Assembly: GCA_016200895.1 (NCBI GenBank)
Contig: JACQDX010000057.1
Location: forward strand, 56,223-120,222
DNA length: 64,000 nt
Direction of reading: 5' to 3'
Source: Burkholderiales bacterium
GTDB lineage: Bacteria > Pseudomonadota > Gammaproteobacteria > Burkholderiales > Burkholderiaceae_D
The notes under the pieces were generated by a model that was not told where the DNA came from, did not search any database, and saw only the letters and a program-made list of their open reading frames with translations. The position numbers were made by a program, and so were the translations under genes. Shown here piece after piece: positions 26,405-35,782 of this stretch (its first letter is position 1; each line of letters begins with the position of its first letter).

Positions 26405-27225
26405 GTTCATGGCAAGAAGCATGTCCTGACGATGTGCGTTTAGCTATTGAACAGGCACATTCATCCTGGCGACCTGTGATAGAGGCAGGATTGCAGCAAG
26501 TACATATTGCAAATCCAAATTATTTCGCAGGTTTAACGACTTCCGTTTATCTGCCCAATCAGGCCAGATTATTTGCTGCCTTCTCCATGCCTATGGATGA
26601 TGTGCGTTATATCTTGATGGGCGAAGGACCATATCCACGCGCAGATAGTGCAACAGGTTATTGTTTTATGGATGGCGCGGTAAAAAGCCTGTGGTCAGAT
26701 GAAGAGGGCGGTGGCTTATCTAAAAAAGTTAATCGTGCCACGTCCTTGCGTAATTTCATGAAGATGTTGTTAGTGACTTCTGCCCATTTGCAGCAAGAGG
26801 CAACGGCAGGAGATGCCATGGCAGCTGTCGCAAGACTGGCGCGCAAGCCAGAGAACGGTTTTGTGCTGACACTGGATGATTTGCAGAAAAACCTCATCGC
26901 GCAAGGATTCTTGTTATTGAATGCCAGTCTGGTGTTTCGTGAAGATACTGCCCCTGCAAAAGATGCGAAGGCATGGCAACCATTTTTGCAAACAGTTTTA
27001 TCTGCGCTACATCAATATCAGAAAGCACATGCAATCCGGCCAGCAGTACTGGTTTTATGGGGCAAGATTGCCGAGCAATTGCGTGCTATGCCTGAGGCTG
27101 CGCTTTATGAGCAAATTTGTGCTGAGCATCCTTATAACCTGAGTTTTATTGGCAATAAAACCATGCAGGACTTTTTCCGGCCCATGAATTTGCTGAATAA
27201 CTTGCCTGAAAGAAAAATTTTGTAA
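26401..27225 (+). CDS. Uracil-DNA-glycosylase-like protein lacking the catalytic Asp
   Basis: This 274-residue protein follows the order of motifs of family 1 uracil-DNA glycosylases, but with changes. Residues 74-80 read GEGPYPR where active enzymes have GQDPYHG, so the catalytic Asp is Gly76 and the His is Pro79. The uracil-stacking Phe may be F89 in GYCF, the Asn motif is LLLNASL (171-177), and HPYNLSF (243-249) stands for HPSPLS. It is translationally coupled to gspC by a 4-base overlap. It could be a DNA-binding or structural relative rather than a glycosylase. Alignment is by eye; family assignment is moderately sure, function is not. Confidence 0.65.
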   Translation: MSSWQEACPDDVRLAIEQAHSSWRPVIEAGLQQVHIANPNYFAGLTTSVYLPNQARLFAAFSMPMDDVRYILMGEGPYPRADSATGYCFMDGAVKSLWSDEEGGGLSKKVNRATSLRNFMKMLLVTSAHLQQEATAGDAMAAVARLARKPENGFVLTLDDLQKNLIAQGFLLLNASLVFREDTAPAKDAKAWQPFLQTVLSALHQYQKAHAIRPAVLVLWGKIAEQLRAMPEAALYEQICAEHPYNLSFIGNKTMQDFFRPMNLLNNLPERKIL

Positions 27226-27327
27226 TATGTTGCTTTAACTGCTGGCTTGTGGACTAGCTTTGTAGAATAATCGGATGACATATTTTGAAGCTTTATTTGC
27301 TTATCCAATCTACAATTTTTCCTGCCT

Positions 27328-28572
27328 ATGTTAAAGAAAATTGAAATTGCTCAACTGAGGGTTGGCATGTATGTGCAGGAGCTATGTAGCTCCTGGATAG
27401 ACACACCCTTCTGGCAAAAGTCTTTTATTCTGGCAGACGCTGAAGAATTAAAAAAAATCCAGGCAACCAGAATTCGTCATGCCTGGATAGACATCAGTAG
27501 GGGACTGGATGTCTTGCAGGAAGGAGTAGAAAAACCGCCAACTGAGCCTCCTGTTGAATTCACTCCAAAACCTCCGTCTGCTTCAATAGTTCCTCCCCGT
27601 CAAATTAGCGCTGTCTCCATGGATGATGAATTGGGACGCGCTTCAGCCATAGTCAGTAAATCCAAGCAAGCCGTGTTTACCATGTTCAATGAAGCTCGCA
27701 TGGGTAAGGTGGTTGATGTTGGCAATGCGCAGACCATGGTAGAAGAGATCGCTGATTCTGTCATGCGTAATCCCGGTGCCCTGATCGGTCTGGCCAGATT
27801 GAAGACCAAGGATGATTACACCTATATGCATTCGATTGCCGTATGCGCTCTGATGGTGGCATTGGCAAAGCAACTGGGTTTGTCTGAAGAAACGACCAGG
27901 GAAGCTGGCCTGGCAGGTTTGCTGCATGACATAGGCAAGATGATGGTGGATGCCGACATTTTGAATAAACCGGGCAAACTGACTGATGCTGAATTCGTTT
28001 CAGTCAAGGAACATCCCATGGCCGGTTACAACATGTTGAAAGAAGCCAAGGGCGTCAGTGCTATTGCCCTTGATGTATGCCTGCACCATCACGAAAAAAT
28101 AGATGGCACAGGTTACCCCAGACGTTTGAAGGGTGACGAAATAAGCTTGTACGCACGCATGGGGGCAGTCTGTGATGTCTACGATGCGATTACCTCTGAC
28201 CGTCCCTATAAGCAAGGCTGGTGTCCAGCAGAATCTTTACGCAAAATGGCAGAATGGAGCACAGGTCATTTTGATGAGAAAATATTCCAGGCTTTCGTCA
28301 AAAGCATAGGTATTTTCCCTGTGGGTACACTGGTAAAACTGGAGTCTGGCCGGCTGGCCGTGGTGGTCGAGCAACAAGTGGGCAAGTCGCTGTTGCTACC
28401 CAAGGTAAGAGTCTTTTTTTCAGCTAAATCCATGGCTTATATTACGCCTGAGCTGATCGACTTATCCCGGATGGGGAGCAATGACAAGATAGCTACGCGA
28501 GAAGATGCCGCCAAATGGGGTATAAAGGATATCAATCGTTATTGGTTGGGTGATACGGCCAATACCCGTTAA
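27328..28572 (+). CDS. HD-GYP domain cyclic-di-GMP phosphodiesterase
   Basis: The 414-residue cytoplasmic protein begins with a DUF3391-like domain (KKIEIAQLRVGMYVQEL, SWIDTPFWQKSFIL), followed by an HD-GYP domain: GLLHDIGKMMVDADILNKPGKLTDAEF, VSVKEHPMAGYNML, CLHHHEKIDGTGYP and GAVCDVYDAITSDRPYK. The HD pair, the HH pair and the Y-P of the GYP signature (here DGTGYPRRL) are present, so hydrolysis of c-di-GMP is expected. With flagellar genes in the same window, a motility/biofilm role is natural but not specific. Confidence 0.93.
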   Translation: MLKKIEIAQLRVGMYVQELCSSWIDTPFWQKSFILADAEELKKIQATRIRHAWIDISRGLDVLQEGVEKPPTEPPVEFTPKPPSASIVPPRQISAVSMDDELGRASAIVSKSKQAVFTMFNEARMGKVVDVGNAQTMVEEIADSVMRNPGALIGLARLKTKDDYTYMHSIAVCALMVALAKQLGLSEETTREAGLAGLLHDIGKMMVDADILNKPGKLTDAEFVSVKEHPMAGYNMLKEAKGVSAIALDVCLHHHEKIDGTGYPRRLKGDEISLYARMGAVCDVYDAITSDRPYKQGWCPAESLRKMAEWSTGHFDEKIFQAFVKSIGIFPVGTLVKLESGRLAVVVEQQVGKSLLLPKVRVFFSAKSMAYITPELIDLSRMGSNDKIATREDAAKWGIKDINRYWLGDTANTR

Positions 28573-28587
28573 AAAGTAGGTTTTTTG

Positions 28588-28619
28588 CAAAAAAAAGACC
28601 TCACGCTTAAGTGAGGTCT
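28588..28619 (-). terminator. Terminator of the quinone oxidoreductase gene
   Basis: A perfect 9-bp stem (28596-28604 with 28611-28619, loop GCTTAA) is followed on the minus strand by eight T (28588-28595). It lies 28 bases beyond the oxidoreductase stop; the plus strand has no T-run, so it serves the minus-strand gene first. Confidence 0.88.
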
Positions 28620-28647
28620 GATAAGTCTTGTACTATCTTGCACTACG

Positions 28648-29628
28648 TCATTTTTCAGGTTGTATGACTATCTTGCCAGTGACCTTGCGCGCCGCCAGGT
28701 CATTCAAGGCTGCTGGAGTGTCTTTAAGTGCATAGCGGCCAGAAATATGTGGCTTGATTTTTCCTTCATGCAGCCAGCCCATCAATTCACGCATGGCAGC
28801 CAGATTGGCTTTGGGTTCGCGCTTGGCGAATTCACCCCAGAACACCCCAACCAGCGAAGCCCCTTTCAGTAAGGTCAGATTTAAAGGCAGCTTGGGTATT
28901 TCACCATTGGCAAAACCCACCACCAGATAGCGGCCTCGCCAGCCTATCGAGCGGAAAGCCGGTTCTGCATAAATTCCGCCTACCGGATCATAAATAACAT
29001 CCGGGCCTTTACCTTCAGTGGCTGCCTTGATAGCTTCGCGCAAGTCCTGGTTGCTGTAATTGATGGTGACATCGGCACCATGTTGTTTACAAACTTCCAG
29101 TTTTTCATCGGTGGATGCAGCCGCAATCACACGTGCGCCCAAGGCTTTACCAATTTCTATGGCCGCCAGACCGACACCACCTGCGGCACCCAGCACCAGC
29201 ATGGTTTCTCCAGCTTTCAATTGGGCGCGATCAACTACTGCATGGTGGGATGTGCCGTAGGTCAGGGTAATCGCTGCGGCAATATCAAAGTCCATGCCAG
29301 GTGGCATGGGCATGACGGCGTTGGCAGGGGCAACTACCTGTTGTGCAAATGCACCATTACCGATAAAGGCAATCACCTTGTCGCCAACTTTGATATGGCT
29401 GACACCTTCACCAACTGCGTACACGATCCCGGACAATTCACTGCCGGGGGTAAATGGCAGCTCAGGTTTGAACTGGTACTTGTTTTGTATGATCAACACG
29501 TCCGGGAAGTTGACACCAGCCGCCTTGACGTTGATGGCAACCTGGCCGGGTGCCGGTAACAAATCTGGTAAGTCTACTATCGCCAAAGTGTCTGGCAATC
29601 CCCAATCCTTGCAAACAACAGCTTTCAT
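28648..29628 (-). CDS. NADPH:quinone oxidoreductase family protein (zinc-free MDR)
   Basis: A 326-residue medium-chain dehydrogenase/reductase of the zeta-crystallin type. It has GVNFPDVLIIQNKYQFKPELPFTPGSELSG, the NADPH-binding AAGGVGLAAIEIGKALGARVIAAAS, and no structural zinc cysteines. Such enzymes reduce quinones or enones with NADPH. It is transcribed away from surE across a 105-base divergent gap. Confidence 0.88.
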   Translation of the reverse strand: MKAVVCKDWGLPDTLAIVDLPDLLPAPGQVAINVKAAGVNFPDVLIIQNKYQFKPELPFTPGSELSGIVYAVGEGVSHIKVGDKVIAFIGNGAFAQQVVAPANAVMPMPPGMDFDIAAAITLTYGTSHHAVVDRAQLKAGETMLVLGAAGGVGLAAIEIGKALGARVIAAASTDEKLEVCKQHGADVTINYSNQDLREAIKAATEGKGPDVIYDPVGGIYAEPAFRSIGWRGRYLVVGFANGEIPKLPLNLTLLKGASLVGVFWGEFAKREPKANLAAMRELMGWLHEGKIKPHISGRYALKDTPAALNDLAARKVTGKIVIQPEK

Positions 29629-29733
29629 TTTAGTGTCTCCATAAAATAGTACGACCGTTTGATTTTGTGATTATGCCGTAAAAATCTGTTCTCTGTAGAA
29701 ATTTATATTTCAGCATCAGGTAGAATACAAAGC

Positions 29734-30471
29734 ATGAAAATTCTGATCAGTAATGATGATGGTTATCTGGCTCCAGGTATCGTGGCGCTGGCTGAAGCCA
29801 TGGCATCGATAGCCGAGGTAACCGTAGTGGCGCCCGACAGTAATCGTTCCGGGGCGTCGAATGCATTGACGCTGGACAGACCATTGAGTGTGCAGCGTGC
29901 CAGCAATGGTTTTTATTTTGTGAATGGTACTCCTTCTGACTGCGTACACATTGCCCTGACCGCCATCATGAAAGGTAAACCTGATCTGATAGTCTCAGGC
30001 ATCAATCAGGGGCAGAATATGGGGGACGATACCTTGTACTCAGGGACTGTTGCTGCAGCAACTGAAGGGTTTTTATTTGGCATTCCTGCGATCGCTTTTT
30101 CACAAACTGAAAAAGCCTGGACGCATCTGGACGCAGCTGCCCGTATTGCGCTTGACATGGTGAAACGTGGTTTTCCGGGGCTGGCTAGCCCGTACTTGCT
30201 GAATGTGAATATACCGAATCTACCCTTTGATGAGATCAAGGGCGTGCGCAAGGCGCGTCTGGGTAAGCGTCATACATCTGAGCCCGTCATCCACATGACG
30301 GATCCGCATGGCAGGAATATTTACTGGATAGGCCCACCAGGCGCGGCACGGGATGCCAGTGCAGGAACGGATTTTGATACAACGTCCAGACATTTCGTCT
30401 CAGTGACGCCTCTGCAGATAGATTTGACTAATACGCGGCAGTTGGCTGAACTGGATATGGATTTTGCATGA
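29734..30471 (+). CDS. surE: 5'/3'-nucleotidase SurE
   Basis: SurE (245 residues) is a divalent-metal phosphatase acting on nucleoside monophosphates, tied to stationary-phase survival. The N-terminus [16 protein letters not shown] carries the conserved metal-binding NDD, followed by [17 protein letters not shown], the conserved [12 protein letters not shown] and [22 protein letters not shown]. It heads surE-pcm-nlpD-rpoS and overlaps pcm by four bases. Confidence 0.97.
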   Translation: MKILISNDDGYLAPGIVALAEAMASIAEVTVVAPDSNRSGASNALTLDRPLSVQRASNGFYFVNGTPSDCVHIALTAIMKGKPDLIVSGINQGQNMGDDTLYSGTVAAATEGFLFGIPAIAFSQTEKAWTHLDAAARIALDMVKRGFPGLASPYLLNVNIPNLPFDEIKGVRKARLGKRHTSEPVIHMTDPHGRNIYWIGPPGAARDASAGTDFDTTSRHFVSVTPLQIDLTNTRQLAELDMDFA

Positions 30472-31337
30472 CGACCAAGGATAAGCGTTTCCCTTTAACC
30501 TTGTCTTCCGTGGTTAACCAAAAAGACAAAGTTGGTGGTGGGGCAGTGCGGCATACAGCCATGCCGCAAACTGCCATGCGTAACGCAGCACATCATTTGA
30601 GTGGGGTTGCCGCAGCCAAAGCTGCGAAATCGCAGCAATTGCATGTTCCGCAGGGCGCTGCAGGCTCTTCATCAGGTTTGTCACCATCCCTGTTGTCCGG
30701 CCCCTTGGTATCTGAAGGTGTAAGACGGGCCATGGTTGCCCGTGTTGCGCAACAAGGAGTCAAAGATGCGACCGTGCTTGCAGCCCTGCAAGCAGTACCC
30801 AGACACTTGTTTTTAGAATCCGGCATGGCCAGTCAGGCTTATATTGATGCTTCTTTGCCCATAGGTCATCACCAAACTATTTCGCAACCCTACATTGTTG
30901 CCCGCATGCTGGAGATAATGCGCAATGGTGGCAAACTTGAGCGTGTACTCGAAATTGGTACTGGCTGTGGCTATCAGGCTGCAGTCTTGTCAGTCATGGT
31001 CAAAGAAGTATATTCAATAGAGCGCATCAAGGCCCTGCATGAACTGGCTAAAAGCAATTTGCGCCCTATGCGCATCGCTAATATCAGACTTCTATATGGT
31101 GATGGCATGCTGGGTTTACCGGGTGAGGCACCGTTTGACGGTATCATATTGGCAGCCGCAGGAATGGAAGTGCCGCAGACCTTGCTGAAGCAGTTGCGAG
31201 TAGGTGGCAGACTGGTTGCTCCGGTAGGCGGGCGTAATCAGGTATTGCAATTGATAGAACGAGTATCCACTTACGAATGGAATAGTTCTGTGATGGAATC
31301 CTGCCATTTCGTACCCTTGCATCCTGGTGTAATTTAG
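30468..31337 (+). CDS. pcm: Protein-L-isoaspartate O-methyltransferase
   Basis: The SAM-dependent enzyme repairs isoaspartyl residues in aged proteins. The core runs from about residue 80: [31 protein letters not shown] and the SAM motif [15 protein letters not shown]. At 289 residues it is about 80 longer than E. coli Pcm; the extra N-terminal part is low-complexity (Ala/Gly/Ser/His-rich) and carries no domain I know. The start overlaps the surE stop (ATGA). A later internal start is possible but none has an obvious ribosome site. Confidence 0.93.
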   Translation: MTTKDKRFPLTLSSVVNQKDKVGGGAVRHTAMPQTAMRNAAHHLSGVAAAKAAKSQQLHVPQGAAGSSSGLSPSLLSGPLVSEGVRRAMVARVAQQGVKDATVLAALQAVPRHLFLESGMASQAYIDASLPIGHHQTISQPYIVARMLEIMRNGGKLERVLEIGTGCGYQAAVLSVMVKEVYSIERIKALHELAKSNLRPMRIANIRLLYGDGMLGLPGEAPFDGIILAAAGMEVPQTLLKQLRVGGRLVAPVGGRNQVLQLIERVSTYEWNSSVMESCHFVPLHPGVI

Positions 31338-31380
31338 CTTTGCTCCCTGCGATAATGAATTTGATAGATTAAAAAAAGAA

Positions 31381-32343
31381 ATGAAGAAAATACAGCAAAT
31401 ATTACAAACTGGCTTGGCAATAACGGTACTTGCAGCCATGGCCGCGTGTACTACCGGCATACAGAATAAAGCGCCAGTGGTAGAGCGAGGATTTGATCCG
31501 CGGCCTGTTGAGCCTCCTCCTGTTGAAGTTATCAAGCCTGTTGCAAAAACCCCGGATAATACGCGCGGTACTTACGTGGTCAAACGTGGTGACGGCCTTT
31601 ACAGAATCGCCCTTGACCATGGTCAAAGTTATAGCGATCTGGTTGCCTGGAATGACTTGAAAAATCCGAATGATATCAAGGTAGGCCAGATATTGCGGGT
31701 AGCACCGCCAGATGGTACTCAGGGGGCGCAGACGACAGGAGTGGCATCGAATACTGGGATTGAAGTCAAGCCTCTGCCAGTGAATGCTGCTACTAACAAA
31801 ACAAGCCCCCGTGGCGATAAACGCCCATTTTCGGAGGCCAACCTTGCTGAGTTGCAGAAAACAGATGCGGCGGTAGTGGCATCTGTTACACCGACAGTGC
31901 CAGTAATTAAGTCTGAAACAAAGTCAGAAACCACTGCGCCAACCAAGGTGACAGAGCCAGCATCTGCCGAATCTGAAAATGTTGACTGGATATGGCCTGC
32001 AGACGGTAAAGTCCTGGCGACATTTGACGATGTTAAGAACAAGGGCTTCGATATTGCTGGCAAGATGGGGCAAGATGTTCTGTCGGCAGGTGCAGGCAAA
32101 GTTTTATATGCGGGCAGTGGTATTCGTGGTTATGGTAATCTGGTGATTATTAAACACACCAGCACCTTGCTGTCAGCTTATGCGCATAATAAGTCCATAC
32201 TCGTTAAAGAGGGGCAGAGCATAGGTAAAGGTCAAAAAATTGCTGAAATGGGAAATTCTGACAGTGACACAGTGAAGCTGCATTTTGAAATCCGGGTGCA
32301 GGGTAAGCCAGTTGATCCGGCGAGATACCTGCCAGCTCGCTAG
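31381..32343 (+). CDS. nlpD: NlpD-like lipoprotein (LysM plus LytM/M23 domain)
   Basis: A 320-residue lipoprotein: signal LAITVLAAMAAC with the lipid-modified Cys near residue 23, a LysM peptidoglycan-binding domain (YVVKRGDGLYRIALDHGQSY...), a variable Thr/Lys/Ser-rich linker, and a C-terminal M23 domain (NKGFDIAGKMGQDVLSAGAGKVLYAGSGIRGYGNLVIIKH, SAYAHNKSILVKEGQ, LHFEIRVQGKPVDP). The first zinc ligand of M23 is not present (KGFD instead of HxGxD), as in E. coli NlpD, so it likely activates an amidase rather than cutting peptidoglycan itself. It precedes rpoS; in E. coli the main rpoS promoter is inside nlpD. Confidence 0.93.
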   Translation: MKKIQQILQTGLAITVLAAMAACTTGIQNKAPVVERGFDPRPVEPPPVEVIKPVAKTPDNTRGTYVVKRGDGLYRIALDHGQSYSDLVAWNDLKNPNDIKVGQILRVAPPDGTQGAQTTGVASNTGIEVKPLPVNAATNKTSPRGDKRPFSEANLAELQKTDAAVVASVTPTVPVIKSETKSETTAPTKVTEPASAESENVDWIWPADGKVLATFDDVKNKGFDIAGKMGQDVLSAGAGKVLYAGSGIRGYGNLVIIKHTSTLLSAYAHNKSILVKEGQSIGKGQKIAEMGNSDSDTVKLHFEIRVQGKPVDPARYLPAR

Positions 32344-32529
32344 CTCATTTTCTAAGTCATTGCGCTGGTTTGTTGTGAAGATGCAGCAAGTCTAGATGTT
32401 TTGTGCAAATTGACAGCTTTTTGTGTAGGTATTTTCAGAAAAACTGTATTGGTAAATTAATATTGGCCTTTTTAGAAATAATTTGTTCAAGCAAGAATCA
32501 CTTACCGGACTCGCAAACTAGCACAGATC

Positions 32530-33591
32530 ATGCATAACAATTTAAGCACATATAAGCTGGAAAATTCTGCCGTTAGCGATGAATCGGACATGTCTGCCGA
32601 TGCTGCCGATGGAGACGCTCATCCTGCTTCCGATGCTGCGGACATTGATGATGCAGCTGATTTGACGCAGGAAGGGCAAGACGAGCAGAGTGAAGACCCG
32701 GCTGCACTGATTGTTGCCCCTATTGACGAGCTAAAAAATGTTCTTGCTGCCGAACTTTCTACAGATACCACTCAATATTATCTGAATCAGATAGGTACGC
32801 GGCCCTTGTTTGCCTCGGCTGAAGAATTGCATTACGCAACGCTGGCCAAGCAAGGTAATTTTGAGGCCAGGCAAAAGATGATAGAGCACAACCTGCGCCT
32901 GGTTGTGTCGATTGCCAAGCACTATATCAATCGTGGCGTTGCCTTGCTCGATATGATAGAAGAGGGCAATCTGGGCTTGATGCATGCCATAGATAAATTT
33001 GAGCCTGAACGAGGCTTTCGCTTTTCAACATATGCAACCTGGTGGATACGTCAAAGTATAGAGCGCGCCATCATGAATCAAGCCAGGACCATACGCTTGC
33101 CGGTACACATGGTGCGTGAATTGAACCAGATCTTGCGGGCAAAGTACCACCTTGAGTCACAAAGACGCGATGGCAGGGATGCTGCGCTGGAAGATATTGC
33201 TCTGTTGGTCGATAGACCAGTATATGAAGTGCAGGATATTCTGACTCTGTCGGAGCATGCAACTTCCCTTGATACGCCACTGGACAATGATCCTCAGTCC
33301 AGTCTGATGGATATGTTGCCCGGCGATAGTGATGACGCGCCAGATATCCGTGCTGAACAACATGAAATGACTATTTTGGTCAGGGATTGGTTGTCTAAAT
33401 TGCCTGATAAGCAACGCATCGTCATCGTGCGGCGCTTTGGTCTGGATAATGATGATCCGGCAACCCTGGAAACCCTGGCCGATGAAATGGGCATTACCCG
33501 TGAGCGTGTGCGTCAGATTCAACAGGAGGCGCTGATCAAGCTCAAGCGCTCATTTGCATCCCGTGGCGTGGGGCGCGACTCCGTACTTTAA
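32530..33591 (+). CDS. rpoS: RNA polymerase sigma factor RpoS
   Basis: The stationary-phase/general stress sigma factor. Region 1.2-2 ([69 protein letters not shown]) and region 4 ([36 protein letters not shown]) are complete. At 353 residues it is a little longer than E. coli RpoS owing to an acidic Ala/Asp-rich N-terminal stretch (residues ~15-60). The 186-base gap after nlpD is A+T-rich and probably holds the 5' leader where Hfq-dependent control could act. A hairpin terminator follows. Confidence 0.97.
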   Translation: MHNNLSTYKLENSAVSDESDMSADAADGDAHPASDAADIDDAADLTQEGQDEQSEDPAALIVAPIDELKNVLAAELSTDTTQYYLNQIGTRPLFASAEELHYATLAKQGNFEARQKMIEHNLRLVVSIAKHYINRGVALLDMIEEGNLGLMHAIDKFEPERGFRFSTYATWWIRQSIERAIMNQARTIRLPVHMVRELNQILRAKYHLESQRRDGRDAALEDIALLVDRPVYEVQDILTLSEHATSLDTPLDNDPQSSLMDMLPGDSDDAPDIRAEQHEMTILVRDWLSKLPDKQRIVIVRRFGLDNDDPATLETLADEMGITRERVRQIQQEALIKLKRSFASRGVGRDSVL

Positions 33592-33623
33592 TCCGCATTC
33601 TTTGGTCAATTTACATATTTCTT

Positions 33624-33650
33624 GAGGTGCGCGTCCGCGCATCTCTTATA
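33624..33650 (+). terminator. Hairpin terminator after rpoS
   Basis: Stem 33624-33633 with 33636-33645 (ten pairs including one G-U) followed by TTATAATTCC. It lies 32 bases after the rpoS stop. It also covers the upstream alternative start of the rlmD frame (33627), which argues for the later rlmD start. Confidence 0.65.
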
Positions 33651-33710
33651 ATTCCGTCTTTTAAATCTCACTTCCCCATCGGCGTGATGTGTTTTGCGCC
33701 ACCAATTTCC

Positions 33711-35045
33711 ATGAATACAATAGAAATTCGCTCTTTAGATATGGACGCACGCGGCGTCGGTAATTTGCAAAATGAAGATGGCACTACTGGCAAGGTAGTC
33801 TTTGTTGATGGCGCACTGCCGGGTGAGTTAGTGGAATTTAGTACTTACAAGAAAAAAGCCAGTTGGGAAGCGGCGACCATGATGAGTCTGGTCCGCGAGT
33901 CTTCGCAAAGGGTGGCGCCTAAATGTGAATTTTTTGGTACTTGCGGCGGTTGCTCCATGCAGCATCTGGATGCCAGTGCTCAAGTTGCCATGAAGCAGCG
34001 CGTGCTGGAAGATAATCTTTGGCATATCAGTAAGATCAAATCCGATATCATGCTGCGGCCTATCATAGGGCCGACCTGGGGTTACCGTTACCGTGCCCGC
34101 CTGTCAGTGCGTCATGTGATCAAAAAAGGCACAGTATTGGTCGGTTTTCATGAGAAAAAATCGCGCTATGTCGCGAATATGGAAACCTGTGAGATATTGC
34201 CTGCGCATGTTTCTGCAATGCTCATGCCTTTGCGTGGTCTGGTGGCTTCATTATCTATCGTTGAGGCTTTGCCGCAAATTGAGTTGGCGATAGGCGAGGG
34301 CGTCACTGCCATGGTCTTGCGCATCATGGCGCCGTTGACCAAGGATGATGAAGTTAAATTGAAGGCATTTGCCGACCAGTATCAGGTGCAATGGTGGTTG
34401 CAAACCAAGGGGCCGGATACTGCCGAGCCTTATTATCCCGCGACTAGTGATTTGCATTATTTGCTGCCAGAATTTGGTGTGAAAATGCCTTTCAAGCCCA
34501 CTGATTTCACCCAGGTTAATCACCATATCAACCGTGTGCTGGTGGCGCGCGCCTTGCGCATGCTGGATGTGCAAAAAGATGAACGTATTGCCGACCTGTT
34601 CTGTGGTCTGGGTAATTTTACGTTACCCATTGCCACCCTGGCGAAGGAAGTGGTTGGTATAGAGGGTAGCGATACTCTGACGGAGCGCGCTTTGGAAAAT
34701 GCCAAACACAATGGGCTGGCCGGCAAGACATCATTTAGTACGCGCAATTTGTTCGAAGTAACTGCGCAAGATTTTGTCAAGCTGGGCAAATTTGACCGCT
34801 TTTTGATCGATCCACCACGTGATGGTGCCATGGCTGTTTGTCAGGCGCTGATTGATCTGGGTGAAATTGCGCCTGAATTAAAGCCCAAGCGCCTGGTCTA
34901 TGTTTCATGCAGCCCCTCCACCCTGGCCAGAGATGCCGGTATGCTGGTCAATCAGGCTGGTTATCGCCTCAGCAGTGCTGGTGTCATCAATATGTTTCCG
35001 CATACTTCCCACGTGGAATCCATGGCAGTTTTTGATCTGATCTAG
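33711..35045 (+). CDS. rlmD: 23S rRNA (uracil-1939-C5)-methyltransferase RlmD
   Basis: An RNA m5U methyltransferase of the RumA/TrmA family. It has a short TRAM domain (IEIRSLDMDARGVGNL...), the iron-sulfur cysteines in CEFFGTCGGCSMQHL, and the SAM-dependent catalytic part (ADLFCGLGNFTLPIATLA, FLIDPPRDGA, LVYVSCSPSTLARDAGML with the nucleophilic Cys). I start at ATG 33711 (444 residues), which gives the family N-terminus; the longer frame from 33627 begins inside a hairpin. Confidence 0.95.
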   Translation: MNTIEIRSLDMDARGVGNLQNEDGTTGKVVFVDGALPGELVEFSTYKKKASWEAATMMSLVRESSQRVAPKCEFFGTCGGCSMQHLDASAQVAMKQRVLEDNLWHISKIKSDIMLRPIIGPTWGYRYRARLSVRHVIKKGTVLVGFHEKKSRYVANMETCEILPAHVSAMLMPLRGLVASLSIVEALPQIELAIGEGVTAMVLRIMAPLTKDDEVKLKAFADQYQVQWWLQTKGPDTAEPYYPATSDLHYLLPEFGVKMPFKPTDFTQVNHHINRVLVARALRMLDVQKDERIADLFCGLGNFTLPIATLAKEVVGIEGSDTLTERALENAKHNGLAGKTSFSTRNLFEVTAQDFVKLGKFDRFLIDPPRDGAMAVCQALIDLGEIAPELKPKRLVYVSCSPSTLARDAGMLVNQAGYRLSSAGVINMFPHTSHVESMAVFDLI

Positions 35046-35056
35046 ATTTTGCAGCC

Positions 35057-35097
35057 GCAAATCCACCAATATTGATAACAATTAACTGTGGATTTGC
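35057..35097 (+). terminator. Inverted repeat downstream of rlmD
   Basis: A 10-bp perfect repeat (35057-35066 with 35088-35097) flanks a 21-base A+T-rich loop, 11 bases after the rlmD stop. It is followed by CTTGATG, not a T-run, so termination is only probable. Confidence 0.4.
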
Positions 35098-35267
35098 CTT
35101 GATGTAATGAAATCCTTATTTCAGATAATAAAAGTTCAATTGATTCAGTCTGCGACCAATTGTATTTCTTGAAAGACATATCTGGGATGGTGGTTTCATG
35201 GTAAAATCTAAGGTTAGATGAATTCTCGAAATTTTTCTTAACCCTTTCTTTTTATTGGAGTTTTTAG

Positions 35268-35693
35268 ATGGCTATCGAACGTACATTGTCTATTATTAAG
35301 CCTGATGCAGTTGCAAAAAACGTCATCGGTCAAATTTACAGCCGCTTTGAAGGCGCTGGCCTGAAAGTAGTTGCTGCCCGTATGGCACAGTTGTCCCGTG
35401 CTGAAGCTGAAGGCTTCTATGCTGTTCACAGCGCACGTCCTTTCTTCAAGGATCTGGTTGATTTCATGATCTCCGGTCCTGTAATGATTCAAGTCCTGGA
35501 AGGTGAAGGCGCAATTTTGAAAAACCGTGACCTGATGGGCGCGACAGATCCTAAGAAGGCCGATGCTGGCACTATCCGTGCTGACTTCGCTGATTCTATC
35601 GATGCTAACGCTGTTCATGGTTCCGATGCTCCAGAAACAGCTGCTGTGGAAATCGCTTACTACTTCCCAGCGTTGAACGTTTATTCCCGTTAA
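35268..35693 (+). CDS. ndk: Nucleoside diphosphate kinase
   Basis: A 141-residue enzyme, standard length, that balances NTP pools. It shows [32 protein letters not shown] and the active-site [12 protein letters not shown] with the phosphorylated His. TTGGAG lies 8-13 bases before the ATG. The 222 bases upstream, after rlmD, hold a hairpin and a putative promoter region. Confidence 0.98.
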   Translation: MAIERTLSIIKPDAVAKNVIGQIYSRFEGAGLKVVAARMAQLSRAEAEGFYAVHSARPFFKDLVDFMISGPVMIQVLEGEGAILKNRDLMGATDPKKADAGTIRADFADSIDANAVHGSDAPETAAVEIAYYFPALNVYSR

Positions 35694-35739
35694 TTCAGAC
35701 TTTGTCTGCATGTAACGGAATAAAGAATTAAGATATACA

Positions 35740-35766
35740 CCTCATACGGTCTGGTGCTGTATGAGG
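35740..35766 (+). promoter_or_regulatory. Hairpin just before the rlmN ribosome site
   Basis: An 8-bp stem CCTCATAC / GTATGAGG (35740-35747 with 35759-35766, 11-base loop) ends 16 bases before the rlmN ATG. There is no T-run, and the ribosome site follows directly, so it may act as an RNA structure in the 5' leader or as an end to ndk mRNA. Confidence 0.4.
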
Positions 35767-35782
35767 GGTGAAAGAGAAGATC

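Noticed and set aside
33627..33710. Upstream extension of rlmD to the start codon at 33627
   Set aside because: The extension begins within the rpoS terminator hairpin and adds 28 residues unlike the RlmD N-terminus; ATG 33711 gives the expected TRAM-domain start.
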